From: an uncultured Methanofollis sp.
GTDB lineage: Archaea > Halobacteriota > Methanomicrobia > Methanomicrobiales > Methanofollaceae
NCBI RefSeq assembly: GCF_937919355.1
Contig: NZ_CALFSA010000149.1
Span: 1-24,291 of the forward strand
Reading direction: 5' to 3'
Length of the DNA: 24,291 bases
Shown here: piece after piece, positions 7,815 to 14,656 of the stretch
Layout: each line of letters opens with the position of its first letter
Numbering within the stretch: the first letter of the stretch is position 1
Notes under the pieces: model-generated
Seen by the model: only the letters and a program-made list of their open reading frames with translations
What the model was told of the DNA's origin: nothing
Databases searched by the model: none
Program-made: the position numbers and the translations under genes

Positions 7815-8093
7815 TCATTTTGGGTTTTGCGAGAGAATAATCTCGATACTGGACACATTTGTCTTGCCCGTGTCCGTATCGATCATCTCTGTCGAGGTGA
7901 GGATCTCCTTTTTGTTTACGCCTTCCAGGAACCGGTTGATTGCGATCTCGGCCGTGTCGACAGCCCGGGAGATAGCCTTACCCCGCGCCTTGATGGCCAC
8001 TTCCTCCGCGCCGTTGTTGAACTGTGTCACAACTGCAAGTACATAGTTCATGACCGGCTTGTTTCCAACGAATACTGTGTTGTCTTTTAACAT
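7815..8093 (-). CDS. alba: DNA/RNA-binding chromatin protein Alba
   Basis: Alba is a small dimeric nucleic-acid-binding protein that coats archaeal DNA and also binds RNA. The 92-residue product shows the family hallmarks: VFVGNKPVMNYVLAVVTQFN (residues 7-26), then EVAIKARGKAISRAVDTAEI, then a beta hairpin and the terminal VSSIEIILSQ strand. The GNKP loop carries lysine K12 at the position of Sulfolobus Alba Lys17, while Asn11 stands at the neighbouring position that is the acetylated lysine in Sulfolobus; this comparison is from memory. GAGGTGG lies just upstream of ATG 8093. The gene starts 23 nt after asd on the same strand, so it is probably cotranscribed with the lysine genes. Confidence 0.95.
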   Translation of the reverse strand: MLKDNTVFVGNKPVMNYVLAVVTQFNNGAEEVAIKARGKAISRAVDTAEIAINRFLEGVNKKEILTSTEMIDTDTGKTNVSSIEIILSQNPK

Positions 8094-8116
8094 AGTCCAC
8101 CTCTGCTCATGGTCTA

Positions 8117-9133
8117 TCAGAGATACTTCTCCTTATAGATTAACTCAGCGTTTAGTACCGACGCCCCGGCAGCCCCGCGAATGGTGTTGTGGCCGAGAGC
8201 GGAAAAACGAAGCCCTTCCCGCAGCCTTCCAACCGAAACAGTCATGCCTTTGCCACGGTTGCGGTCAAGCCTCGCCTGCGGGCGGTCTGGCCGGTCCAGG
8301 TACTCGATTGAATATGGCGGCTGGGTCGGGAGGCCGGAGAACGGAGCCCTGTACTCCTGGTATGCCTTCCTGACCTCGTCGAGCGGGCGGTCGACGTCCA
8401 CCCAGACCGAGAGGGTGTGGCCGTCGATGACAGGCACGCGGTTGCAGCAGGCACTCACCGAGAATGAGGCCGGTTCCACTTCAGAACCGTTGAAGGTACC
8501 CATGATCTTCTTCGGTTCGCTGGATATCTTCTCCTCCTCCCCCTTGATGTAGGGGATGACGTTGTCATAGATCGCCATGCCGGCCACACCCTCGAAACCG
8601 GCGCCTGAGATCGCCTGCATCGTGGCGACGAAGACCTTTGAAAAGTTGAATTGCCGCAGGGGCTCGAGGGCGAGGGTGAGCATGATCGTCGAGCAGTTCG
8701 GGTTGGTGACGATAAAACCGTCACGCCCGTGGTCGTGCTGGAGATCGATCATGCCCAGGTGGTCGGGGTTCACCTCGGCGATGACCAGCGGAACATCAGG
8801 GTCCATCCGGTGCGAACTGGCATTGGAACAGACGCCGATGCCTGCCGCCGCAACCTCCTCTTCGATACCCTTCGCGATATCTGCAGGCAGGGCAGAGAAG
8901 ACAAGATCGCAGTCGCGGACCGCCTCGACCGTGGTCGGGCTGACAGTAATATCTGCAGCAGAATCAGGGAAAGGCACATCCAGTCGCCAGTTGACGGCGT
9001 CGCCGTACCGCTTTCCGGCACTGCGCTCTGAAGCCGTCAGGGTCTGGAGGTTGAACCAGGGATGATCTGAGAGCAACTGTACAAACCTCTGGCCGACGGC
9101 CCCGGTAGCGCCGAGAACTCCAACATTTATCAT
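8117..9133 (-). CDS. asd: Aspartate-semialdehyde dehydrogenase
   Basis: Asd reduces aspartyl phosphate to aspartate semialdehyde with NADPH, the branch-point substrate for lysine/diaminopimelate and for threonine/methionine. The 338-residue protein has the nucleotide-binding LGATGAVGQRF (7-17), the active-site cysteine C147 in NPNCST (144-149), and the substrate-binding ISGAGFEGVAGM region; the length is normal for the archaeal/fungal-type enzyme. Its product feeds DapA, encoded upstream in the same cluster. No aspartokinase gene is present in the window. A separate TATA box and a seven-base palindrome at the start codon suggest that asd and alba can also be transcribed independently of the genes upstream. 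Confidence 0.96.
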   Translation of the reverse strand: MINVGVLGATGAVGQRFVQLLSDHPWFNLQTLTASERSAGKRYGDAVNWRLDVPFPDSAADITVSPTTVEAVRDCDLVFSALPADIAKGIEEEVAAAGIGVCSNASSHRMDPDVPLVIAEVNPDHLGMIDLQHDHGRDGFIVTNPNCSTIMLTLALEPLRQFNFSKVFVATMQAISGAGFEGVAGMAIYDNVIPYIKGEEEKISSEPKKIMGTFNGSEVEPASFSVSACCNRVPVIDGHTLSVWVDVDRPLDEVRKAYQEYRAPFSGLPTQPPYSIEYLDRPDRPQARLDRNRGKGMTVSVGRLREGLRFSALGHNTIRGAAGASVLNAELIYKEKYL

Positions 9134-9149
9134 AGGTAACTCTACCTAT
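9132..9149 (-). promoter_or_regulatory. Palindrome overlapping the asd start codon (candidate operator)
   Basis: ATAGGTA (9132-9138) and TACCTAT (9143-9149) form a perfect seven-base inverted repeat with a four-base spacer. It covers the first two bases of the asd ATG and lies between the TATA-like element at 9156-9171 and the coding region. It could be a repressor site or an mRNA hairpin; neither is demonstrated. Confidence 0.4.
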
Positions 9150-9155
9150 ATGTAA

Positions 9156-9171
9156 CGCTTTATTAAAAGAT
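9156..9171 (-). promoter_or_regulatory. TATA box of asd
   Basis: On the minus strand CTTTTAATAAAGCG is centred about 30 nt before ATG 9133. The 209 nt between the ferredoxin stop and asd leave room for this internal promoter; I see no gene in that gap. Confidence 0.5.
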
Positions 9172-9342
9172 TACTTTTCCTCTTCTAACCGCCTCCTTTT
9201 TCAGTACCACGAAAGGAGATGGCAAAAAAATACTTCCCCTTGATTGCGAGGGAGGGGATCGGGTGCCAGACTGAAATGCGAGTCATTCCCGGAAATGTAG
9301 ACGTAGAGAAACAAGAAGGAGAAAGAAAATAATTGGGGATAT

Positions 9343-9516
9343 TTATTCCATGTGGATGGCGCCTGCAGGGCAGACATCAGCACAGGTGCCGCAGTCGGTG
9401 CAGGTATCCTTGTTCACGACAGCGATACCGTCTTCCATTGAGATCGCCTCAGACGGGCACTCGTCCACACAGGTTTCACAACCGACGCAGAGATCGGGGT
9501 CAACAACTGCAACCAT
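9343..9516 (-). CDS. 2[4Fe-4S] ferredoxin in the dap-asd cluster
   Basis: This 57-residue electron carrier has two cluster-binding motifs: CVGCETCVDECP (residues 10-21) and CTDCGTCADVCP (39-50), each CxxCxxCxxxCP, with the pseudo-twofold symmetry of clostridial-type ferredoxins. It starts MVAVVDPDLC and ends GAIHME. GAGGAG lies about 8 nt upstream of ATG 9516. It sits 61 nt after dapB and 209 nt before asd on the same strand. Methanogens have many such ferredoxins for low-potential electron transfer; why one is placed among lysine biosynthesis genes is unknown. Neither DapB nor Asd is known to use ferredoxin, so the link may be only transcriptional. Confidence 0.95.
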   Translation of the reverse strand: MVAVVDPDLCVGCETCVDECPSEAISMEDGIAVVNKDTCTDCGTCADVCPAGAIHME

Positions 9517-9577
9517 GGTAATTACTCCTCTCTACTATTTTGTAAAAATAGAGAAATATCTTTCGATTATACCTGTC

Positions 9578-10342
9578 TCAGGGCAACCCGAGGACGTCTG
9601 CCATCGAATAGATACGCGGGGCCTTTCCCTTCACCCATGACGCCGCCCTGACGGCACCGCTCGCAAAGACCGCACGGTCATAGGCACGGTGCGAGAGTTC
9701 GATAACCTCGTAGTTCCCGGCAAAGAGGACGGCATGGTCGCCGACGATGTCGCCGCCCCTGATCACGTGGACACCGATCTCGTCTTTCCTTTCGGTCATT
9801 CCCTCGCGGCCGTACTGGTGGGGGCGGGGGCCGAGTTCCTCGTCGAGGATGCTGAGGATCGTCTTTGCAGTCCCGCTCGGTGCGTCCTTCTTGTAGCGGT
9901 GGTGCGCCTCCGTCACCTCGACATCATATCCCTCGTTGAGGAGATGGGCGGCTTCCCTGATCAGGCGCCAGAAGATGTTCACGCCGACGGAGAAGTTGCT
10001 GGAGATGACGGCAGGAACATGCCCCTCGACCGCCGTCCTGATCTCCTCCTGCTGTTCGGGTGTGAAACCGGTCGTGCCGACGATGAGGGCCACGCCGTTG
10101 TCGGCGGCGGCCTTGATGTTTGTAACGGCGGCGTGTGCCACGGTGAAGTCGATGAGGACGTCGGGCTTTGTCGCCTTCAGGAAGGCGTCGATGTTTTTCG
10201 CTTCGACGACGGGCGCACCATAGAAGGTCCCGGCATGGACGTCGATGCCGCCGACCAGTTCGAGATCAGGGGACTCGGAGACGAGGCGGCCGAGGATCGT
10301 GCCCATCCGCCCGAGGGCGCCCGATATGACAACTCTAATCAT
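9578..10342 (-). CDS. dapB: 4-hydroxy-tetrahydrodipicolinate reductase
   Basis: DapB reduces the DapA product to tetrahydrodipicolinate with NAD(P)H in lysine/diaminopimelate synthesis. The 254-residue protein starts MIRVVISGALGRMG, the dinucleotide-binding glycine motif (8-14), has IVGTTGFT (87-94) and the signature EAHHRYKKDAPSGTA (145-159) containing the catalytic His and Lys. ATG at 10342 was chosen over an in-frame upstream start at 10363 because the family begins immediately at this strand and because it overlaps the dapA stop by 8 nt, typical of translational coupling. The C-terminal ASWVKGKAPRIYSMADVLGL matches the end of the family. Confidence 0.96.
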   Translation of the reverse strand: MIRVVISGALGRMGTILGRLVSESPDLELVGGIDVHAGTFYGAPVVEAKNIDAFLKATKPDVLIDFTVAHAAVTNIKAAADNGVALIVGTTGFTPEQQEEIRTAVEGHVPAVISSNFSVGVNIFWRLIREAAHLLNEGYDVEVTEAHHRYKKDAPSGTAKTILSILDEELGPRPHQYGREGMTERKDEIGVHVIRGGDIVGDHAVLFAGNYEVIELSHRAYDRAVFASGAVRAASWVKGKAPRIYSMADVLGLP

Positions 10343-11210
10343 AGGCCCTGAGCACCTCCGCAAGTTTTTCGGTCTTTGCAGGGTCGAGTTCGTCGAGAGG
10401 GAGTCTGACCGGTCCGGCAGCCATGCCGCGGAGTTCGGCGGCCTTTTTCACCGGGATCGGGTTTGTATCGATGAACATCGCCCTGGTGAGGGGTGCCATG
10501 CGATAGTGGAGGCGACGCGCTTCTTCGAGGTCGCCCTTCTTCACGGCCTCGTACATCCTGACCATCAGTGCCGGTTCGATATTTGCGGTGACGGAGATCA
10601 CGCCGCTCCCCCCGAGAGCGAGGATCGGGAGGGTCAGGGCGTCGTCGCCGGAGAGCACCTTGAAGTCCTTGTCCTGTGTGTCTTCAAGGATCCGCGAGAC
10701 CTGCTCGAGGTCCCCGCTCGCCTCCTTGATGCCGACGATGTTCGGGTTGTCGGCAAGTTCGACGACAAGGTCGGGCTGGAGGTTCTGGCCGGTCCTGCCG
10801 GGGACGTTATAGAGGACGACCGGGATGTCGAGCGCTGCAAGGGCGGAAAAATGTTTCACAAGGCCCGACCTGTTCGGCTTGTTGTAGTACGGGCTGATGA
10901 CCAGGGCACCGTCGGCACCGAGGTTCCGCGCCGCTTTCGTGAACCTGACGGCCTCGGCGGTGTTGTTCGACCCGGTCCCGGCAAGCACAGGCACCCGGCC
11001 ATTCACCACATCGACCGTTGTCTCGATCACTTTCTCGTGCTCTTCGAAAGTGAGAGTTGCAGATTCGCCGGTCGACCCGCAGGGGACAACCCCGTGGACG
11101 CCCTGAGCTATCAGGAACTCAATATTCGAGCGGAGCCCCTCAAGATCAAGGTGGTGATCCGGGGTCCGCGCAAAAGGGGTAATGACTGCTGGAAACACTC
11201 CCTCAAACAT
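10335..11210 (-). CDS. dapA: 4-hydroxy-tetrahydrodipicolinate synthase
   Basis: DapA condenses pyruvate with aspartate semialdehyde, the first committed step of the diaminopimelate pathway. The 291-residue TIM-barrel protein begins MFEGVFPAVITPF, has the GSTGES block (45-50), YYNKP (108-112), the active-site tyrosine in YNVPGRTG (134-141) and the Schiff-base lysine K162 in IKEASGD. The open frame runs further upstream to 11384, but those residues overlap S17e and do not resemble DapA. The gene follows rps17e by 10 nt and overlaps dapB by 8 nt. No strong ribosome binding site is seen, so reinitiation after S17e is plausible. Confidence 0.96.
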   Translation of the reverse strand: MFEGVFPAVITPFARTPDHHLDLEGLRSNIEFLIAQGVHGVVPCGSTGESATLTFEEHEKVIETTVDVVNGRVPVLAGTGSNNTAEAVRFTKAARNLGADGALVISPYYNKPNRSGLVKHFSALAALDIPVVLYNVPGRTGQNLQPDLVVELADNPNIVGIKEASGDLEQVSRILEDTQDKDFKVLSGDDALTLPILALGGSGVISVTANIEPALMVRMYEAVKKGDLEEARRLHYRMAPLTRAMFIDTNPIPVKKAAELRGMAAGPVRLPLDELDPAKTEKLAEVLRAYD

Positions 11211-11220
11211 GAGGTAGTGT

Positions 11221-11415
11221 TTACGCAGGTACTCTTTTAGTATTTTGCTTTCTCGTGATGTATCCGCTGACCCTGTTCCGCACGCGCTTCGATTCGATGA
11301 TCGAAACTTCGGTAACGATCTGCTTGTTCTCCGAGAAGTCGCCGGTAAAGCGACCGGCGTTCTTGGCCATAAGCTCGTTACCAAGGCTCTTGATATATGT
11401 CGGCTTTATTCCCAT
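11221..11415 (-). CDS. rps17e: Ribosomal protein S17e
   Basis: This is a small archaeal/eukaryotic 30S subunit protein of 64 residues. MGIKPTYIKSLGNELM, then GRFTGDFSENKQIV, then the C-terminal RVRNRVSGYITR match the archaeal S17e pattern (helical start, F-(T)-x-DF-x-x-NK, RNK/RI-x-GYITR). The start is ambiguous between ATG 11415 and an in-frame GTG two codons upstream at 11421; ATG was chosen from the family start. The beginning overlaps the stop of the ThiN gene by 10 nt, and dapA begins 10 nt after its end, so it is embedded in one tightly packed transcription unit. Confidence 0.94.
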   Translation of the reverse strand: MGIKPTYIKSLGNELMAKNAGRFTGDFSENKQIVTEVSIIESKRVRNRVSGYITRKQNTKRVPA

Positions 11416-11978
11416 TCGCACCTATCCCTGAAATTTGTATTTTTAATGCGTCTTGACAGTTTAAGAATATTGCGTGTGATCTCGTCCGGGTTCTCACCAA
11501 GGATCCTGATCATTGGTTCCTTCCCGACAGACCCACGGTCATAGATCACGTCAGGGACGCCGGTCTTGCAGCACGAGGCGACGCCCCAGTCCATCGTCCT
11601 GATACCGGGGGGTTCCTGGTCGCGGTCGAAGTACCTGATGTCGAGCATCATCTCCTCCAGTTCGTGGAGGATGGGTTCGGCAAACCTGATATTTGCCGCC
11701 GCCCGCACCCGGCGGTCATACCGCATCGCCGTCAGGACGATCCGCGCCACATGGTCGCTCGCACCGAAGGCGACCTCCCCGACAGGGTGGACCGCATCCC
11801 CGAGACGGACGATCCGGCCCTGCACCGCCGCGACGTCTTCTGGCTCGCGCGCCTTTTCCAGGGCATAGGCGATGTTCATGCCGACTTCAGGGAGGAGACG
11901 GGGGTCCATCCCCTCGCGCAACTGGTCGACGGCCGCAGAGAGGGCCCGGATCACCCGGTCCCGTTCTTCCTGGCTCAT
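11406..11978 (-). CDS. ThiN-domain thiamine phosphate synthase (stand-alone)
   Basis: The 190-residue product is a stand-alone ThiN domain preceded by a short helical segment of about 30 residues. Diagnostic stretches are GRIVRLGDAVHPVGEVAFGA, HVARIVLTAMRYD, AANIRFAEPIL, MDWGV and VPDVIYDRGSVGKEPMIRILG. In archaea the ThiN domain joins the thiazole and pyrimidine halves to thiamine phosphate, either fused to ThiD or alone; when fused to an N-terminal helix-turn-helix it acts as the regulator ThiR. No DNA-binding domain is visible here, so the enzyme is more likely, though catalytic residues cannot be confirmed by eye. ATG at 11978 begins MSQEERDRV; the longer frame to 12122 overlaps the upstream gene. 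It is cotranscribed with S17e. Confidence 0.82.
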   Translation of the reverse strand: MSQEERDRVIRALSAAVDQLREGMDPRLLPEVGMNIAYALEKAREPEDVAAVQGRIVRLGDAVHPVGEVAFGASDHVARIVLTAMRYDRRVRAAANIRFAEPILHELEEMMLDIRYFDRDQEPPGIRTMDWGVASCCKTGVPDVIYDRGSVGKEPMIRILGENPDEITRNILKLSRRIKNTNFRDRCEWE

Positions 11979-12010
11979 GGCAGATCCACTCGCACCGCAG
12001 GGAGATAATC

Positions 12011-12559
12011 CTAACGCAGGTCGAGTTCGTCTTTCCGTGCGACAAGCGAGGCGATGGCGATGCGGTAGAACTCCTCTGGATCTATGAGGCCATTCACCGC
12101 GGCGATCCTTTCCCTCGCACACCCGGCGGCAAAGGTCTTCTCCTTCAGTTTTTTCTTCACGGTCTTCGGGGTGACCCCGGTGATCGCTCCCCCTTTGACG
12201 CGTGCGCAGGCGATGAGAAATCCGCTGATGCTGTCTGCCGACTGGAGGGCGATGTCGATTTTTTCGGTGTACGGCCCGTAGAGGGTATGGTTGTGCCGCT
12301 CTACAGCGAGGCAGACCTCCTCGGGGAGCCCCTCCTCCCTGAGGAGGGTGGCGCCCTCGACACCGTGCCTGCTCATGTCGCCCCCGACGGCCTCGTAGTC
12401 GATGTCGTGGAGGATGCCGGTCACCTCCCAGAGGTCGGCGTCCTCCCCGAAGGCGTCGGCAAGGCCGCGGAGGACCGCCGCCGTGGCAATGCAGTGCATG
12501 CGAAGCGAGTCTGACCTCACGTGCCGGCCGAGGAGGGCCAGCGCTTCCTGCCTGTCCAT
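12011..12559 (-). CDS. HD-domain hydrolase-like protein
   Basis: The 182-residue protein belongs to the HD superfamily of metal-dependent phosphohydrolases. His22 in LRMHCIATA, His51-Asp52 in GILHDIDYE, a further HNHTL block and SADSISGF give the spaced His/Asp ligands of a small HDIG-type domain, which fills residues 15-115. The remaining C-terminal part is helical and lysine-rich. The substrate is unknown; related archaeal proteins are annotated only as HD family. It is the first gene of the thiN-rps17e-dapA-dapB run, 32 nt upstream of thiN. ATG 12559 has GGAGG upstream, but that element lies in a GGAGG-CACA-CCTCC hairpin. Confidence 0.85.
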   Translation of the reverse strand: MDRQEALALLGRHVRSDSLRMHCIATAAVLRGLADAFGEDADLWEVTGILHDIDYEAVGGDMSRHGVEGATLLREEGLPEEVCLAVERHNHTLYGPYTEKIDIALQSADSISGFLIACARVKGGAITGVTPKTVKKKLKEKTFAAGCARERIAAVNGLIDPEEFYRIAIASLVARKDELDLR

Positions 12560-12564
12560 GGGGG

Positions 12565-12578
12565 GGAGGTGTGCCTCC
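12565..12578 (-). promoter_or_regulatory. Hairpin that could mask the ribosome binding site of the HD gene
   Basis: On the minus strand GGAGG is followed by CACA and CCTCC, a perfect five-base stem immediately upstream of ATG 12559. If the stem forms, the only good Shine-Dalgarno sequence is base-paired. Confidence 0.35.
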
Positions 12579-12640
12579 TGGCCGGAAAAAGGTGGCGGAG
12601 AAGAAGAGATATAGGGGGAAAGGGAAAACAGGTGAGTATT

Positions 12641-12823
12641 ATGGACGCACGTATACTGGATGTGCTGACCGGAGCGGCAAGTCTGCTCGTCTTCATCGTC
12701 CTTCTCATCGCCCTGCCCGGCCTTATGCCCGGCAATACGGGGATCGCCTATATCATTGCCATTGCACTCTTCCTCGTTACGATGAGCGGTGCGGGCTATA
12801 TCATCAACGAGAAGATTTCCTGA
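12641..12823 (+). CDS. Sixty-residue two-helix membrane protein
   Basis: The product is very hydrophobic, with helices at about residues 10-29 (TGAASLLVFIVLLIALPGLM) and 34-54 (TGIAYIIAIALFLVTMSGAGY), a short Pro/Gly turn between and a short polar tail ending NEKIS. GGTGA at 12631-12635, the typical methanogen ribosome binding site, lies 5 nt before ATG 12641, and ATATAGGG near 12610 may be the TATA element. It is divergent from the HD gene and converges on priL, with a 20-bp overlap of the two 3' ends. I do not recognise the family and no function can be assigned. The strong ribosome binding site makes it a likely real gene. Confidence 0.75.
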   Translation: MDARILDVLTGAASLLVFIVLLIALPGLMPGNTGIAYIIAIALFLVTMSGAGYIINEKIS

Positions 12824-13811
12824 CCGAATACTGATTTTGCCTCTTTTTCCATTTGTAATACGAGAGGGGGTGACTCACCTTCTCGCAGGTCTCGTCGCGG
12901 CGGACGCAGAGGCCGTGCGTCCGCATCGTCGCGCAGGAAGGTGCGGTGTACTCGGTCCCTGACCGGCCAGATATGTGCTCCACCTGGTACATTGTCATCG
13001 AGAGGTCGAAGTCGGGCGCCCTCTGGAAGACCTCGACGATCTGGGTCGTCGACAACCCGATATTGTTGAGGAAGGCGGTGAGGGCGAACCTGCCGACATG
13101 GGGGAGGTTTGTCCCGGCGGTGACCGCCCGGATCAAGGCCGCAATGCAGGGCGGGAAGGAGGACTCGTCGACCTCGCCGAACTCCTCGAGGGTGCGTTGC
13201 TGAATGGCGGCGCTGACCTCATGTGTATAAGGCTGGAAGATCCTGCAGATATCGTCCGGGACGGTAAGGGGGAGTCTCTCCCTGATGATCGCCCGCATCC
13301 GCTCTTCGACCAGTTCTTGCATTTCCTCAGGCTGGAGGTGGACCTGGCCGTTTTCGACATGCCGGTTGACGAGACGCCAGCGCTCGTCATTGAGATGACT
13401 GATCAGGCCGACATAGGTGATCACCGGCATGGTGGGCTGTTCAAGGTCGATCCCGACCTTTTCGGCGATCCCGACCATGCGGCTCCTCTCCTCCCGCACG
13501 AACCACGAGTATGCGCGCCGTGCCTCGAACTGGGAGAGGCGGTCGATGAGTACCCGGTCGTTGATGCAGGAGACGAGCATCCGTGCAAGGACATAGGTGT
13601 AGATGTCCTCCTTTGCGTCCCTGCCATAGATCCCGCACTCTACGGGGTTTTTCTGGGCAAGCGTGTCCTGAACCCGCCTGCTGGCGTGTTCAAGGAGGGA
13701 CTTTCCCAGTTCTGACCTGAGGATCAGGTCGAGGGTGCCGGACTCGTTCCTGACGTAGTCCTGCGCCTCCTCTAAAAAAGGATATCTGGCCAGGTCCTGG
13801 ACATCAACCAT
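12804..13811 (-). CDS. priL: DNA primase large subunit PriL
   Basis: PriL is the regulatory subunit of the archaeal/eukaryotic-type primase; it binds the catalytic PriS and the template through a C-terminal [4Fe-4S] domain. The 335-residue protein is mainly helical and shows the four cluster cysteines C222 (SFPPCIAALI), C293, C302 and C309 (APSCATMRTHGLC followed by DETC), in the spacing of the family. After the last cysteine HPLSYYKWKK closes the domain. The start at 13811 is 2 nt after the PCNA stop codon, so the two replication genes form an operon. PriS is not in the window. The last 20 bp overlap the convergent small membrane gene. Confidence 0.94.
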   Translation of the reverse strand: MVDVQDLARYPFLEEAQDYVRNESGTLDLILRSELGKSLLEHASRRVQDTLAQKNPVECGIYGRDAKEDIYTYVLARMLVSCINDRVLIDRLSQFEARRAYSWFVREERSRMVGIAEKVGIDLEQPTMPVITYVGLISHLNDERWRLVNRHVENGQVHLQPEEMQELVEERMRAIIRERLPLTVPDDICRIFQPYTHEVSAAIQQRTLEEFGEVDESSFPPCIAALIRAVTAGTNLPHVGRFALTAFLNNIGLSTTQIVEVFQRAPDFDLSMTMYQVEHISGRSGTEYTAPSCATMRTHGLCVRRDETCEKVSHPLSYYKWKKRQNQYSVRKSSR

Positions 13812-13813
13812 GG

Positions 13814-14557
13814 TCAGTCAGCTTCGATGCGCGGGGCGAGCAGGTACTCGACGTGCCCCTTCCCGCCGGCGAGGTCGAAGACGAACTTCACCGGGTGGTC
13901 GATGCCGAGGGCGACAACGACCTTCTCGGCGCGGCCAATCGCCTTGCCCATGTCCTTGAGGTAGTCGAGAGAGAAGAGCGAGCGCGCTTCCACGGACTGG
14001 AGAGAGATGAGCTGGTCGCGCCCGAGTTCCAGTTTGATGTGGTCGGTGTCGCCTTCGGCTATCATGTAAAACATCTCTGCCTTCGGGTCGATGCCGAGGG
14101 CAATCTTGTCTGAGATGACGTCCGCGGCCTTGATCGCGGTGGAGAGCGCACTGCCGGCGAGTTCGACCTTGCCGGGGAGTTCAATAGCCGGGGGATTGGG
14201 GTCTTTCCTGATAGTGTTGATATCGAGGAGGGTGACCGAATACTGGTAACTCCCGAATGCAAGTTCCAGCCTGCGGCTGCCCTCTGGAAGGTTCAGAGAT
14301 AAAATATCGCCTTTCCCCATCATCCCGAGGATATTTTTCATCTTTGCAATATCGATCCCGAGTTCGTCGGGAGTCGCTTCATAGGTTTCGAAGGCGTCCT
14401 TGCCGAGGTCCAGAGAGACCATGGCGACATTTGCAGTGTCGACGGCGCAGGTTCTCACCCCGTTTCCATCAATGTGGAGCCGGCATTCGGTCACCAGCGC
14501 GGCCAAGGCGTCGATAGACTCCCTGAAGGTATCTGCATCAATCGTTGCTTTTAACAT
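13814..14557 (-). CDS. pcn: DNA polymerase sliding clamp PCNA
   Basis: PCNA is the homotrimeric ring that tethers replicative DNA polymerases and repair enzymes to DNA. The 247-residue product starts MLKATIDADTFRESIDAL, carries the conserved CAVDTANVAMVSLDL block (37-51), the interdomain region after KGDILSLNL, and a C-terminal YLLAPRIEAD, which is the LAPR(I/V) tail typical of archaeal PCNA. Its length is standard. It is followed directly by priL. The upstream region shared with the divergent rlmE gene contains TATA-like sequences around 14570-14590. Confidence 0.97.
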   Translation of the reverse strand: MLKATIDADTFRESIDALAALVTECRLHIDGNGVRTCAVDTANVAMVSLDLGKDAFETYEATPDELGIDIAKMKNILGMMGKGDILSLNLPEGSRRLELAFGSYQYSVTLLDINTIRKDPNPPAIELPGKVELAGSALSTAIKAADVISDKIALGIDPKAEMFYMIAEGDTDHIKLELGRDQLISLQSVEARSLFSLDYLKDMGKAIGRAEKVVVALGIDHPVKFVFDLAGGKGHVEYLLAPRIEAD

Positions 14558-14565
14558 TACAAACC

Positions 14566-14590
14566 CCTTATAAGACTCTATTATACATTA
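14566..14590 (-). promoter_or_regulatory. TATA elements of the pcn-priL operon
   Basis: On the minus strand GTATAATAG and, closer in, CTTATAAGG lie about 12-33 nt upstream of ATG 14557. The first has the better spacing for a near-leaderless transcript. The 99-nt gap to rlmE is AT-rich and divergent. Confidence 0.45.
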
Positions 14591-14656
14591 TATCATGATA
14601 TTTTTTATTCTATCCGGTATCCCATCAGAGCCCTGAGGAGACGAGGCAAAAGAACC

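Noticed and set aside
9201..9383. 60-codon minus-strand frame between ferredoxin and asd
   Set aside because: It overlaps the ferredoxin 3' end in another frame and its aromatic/Ser-rich product has no recognisable feature.
11211..11384. 58-codon N-terminal extension of dapA
   Set aside because: The extension overlaps rps17e in another frame and carries no DapA similarity; the family starts at MFEGVF.
11979..12122. 48-codon N-terminal extension of the ThiN gene
   Set aside because: It runs into the HD-domain gene in another frame and is Arg-rich noise.
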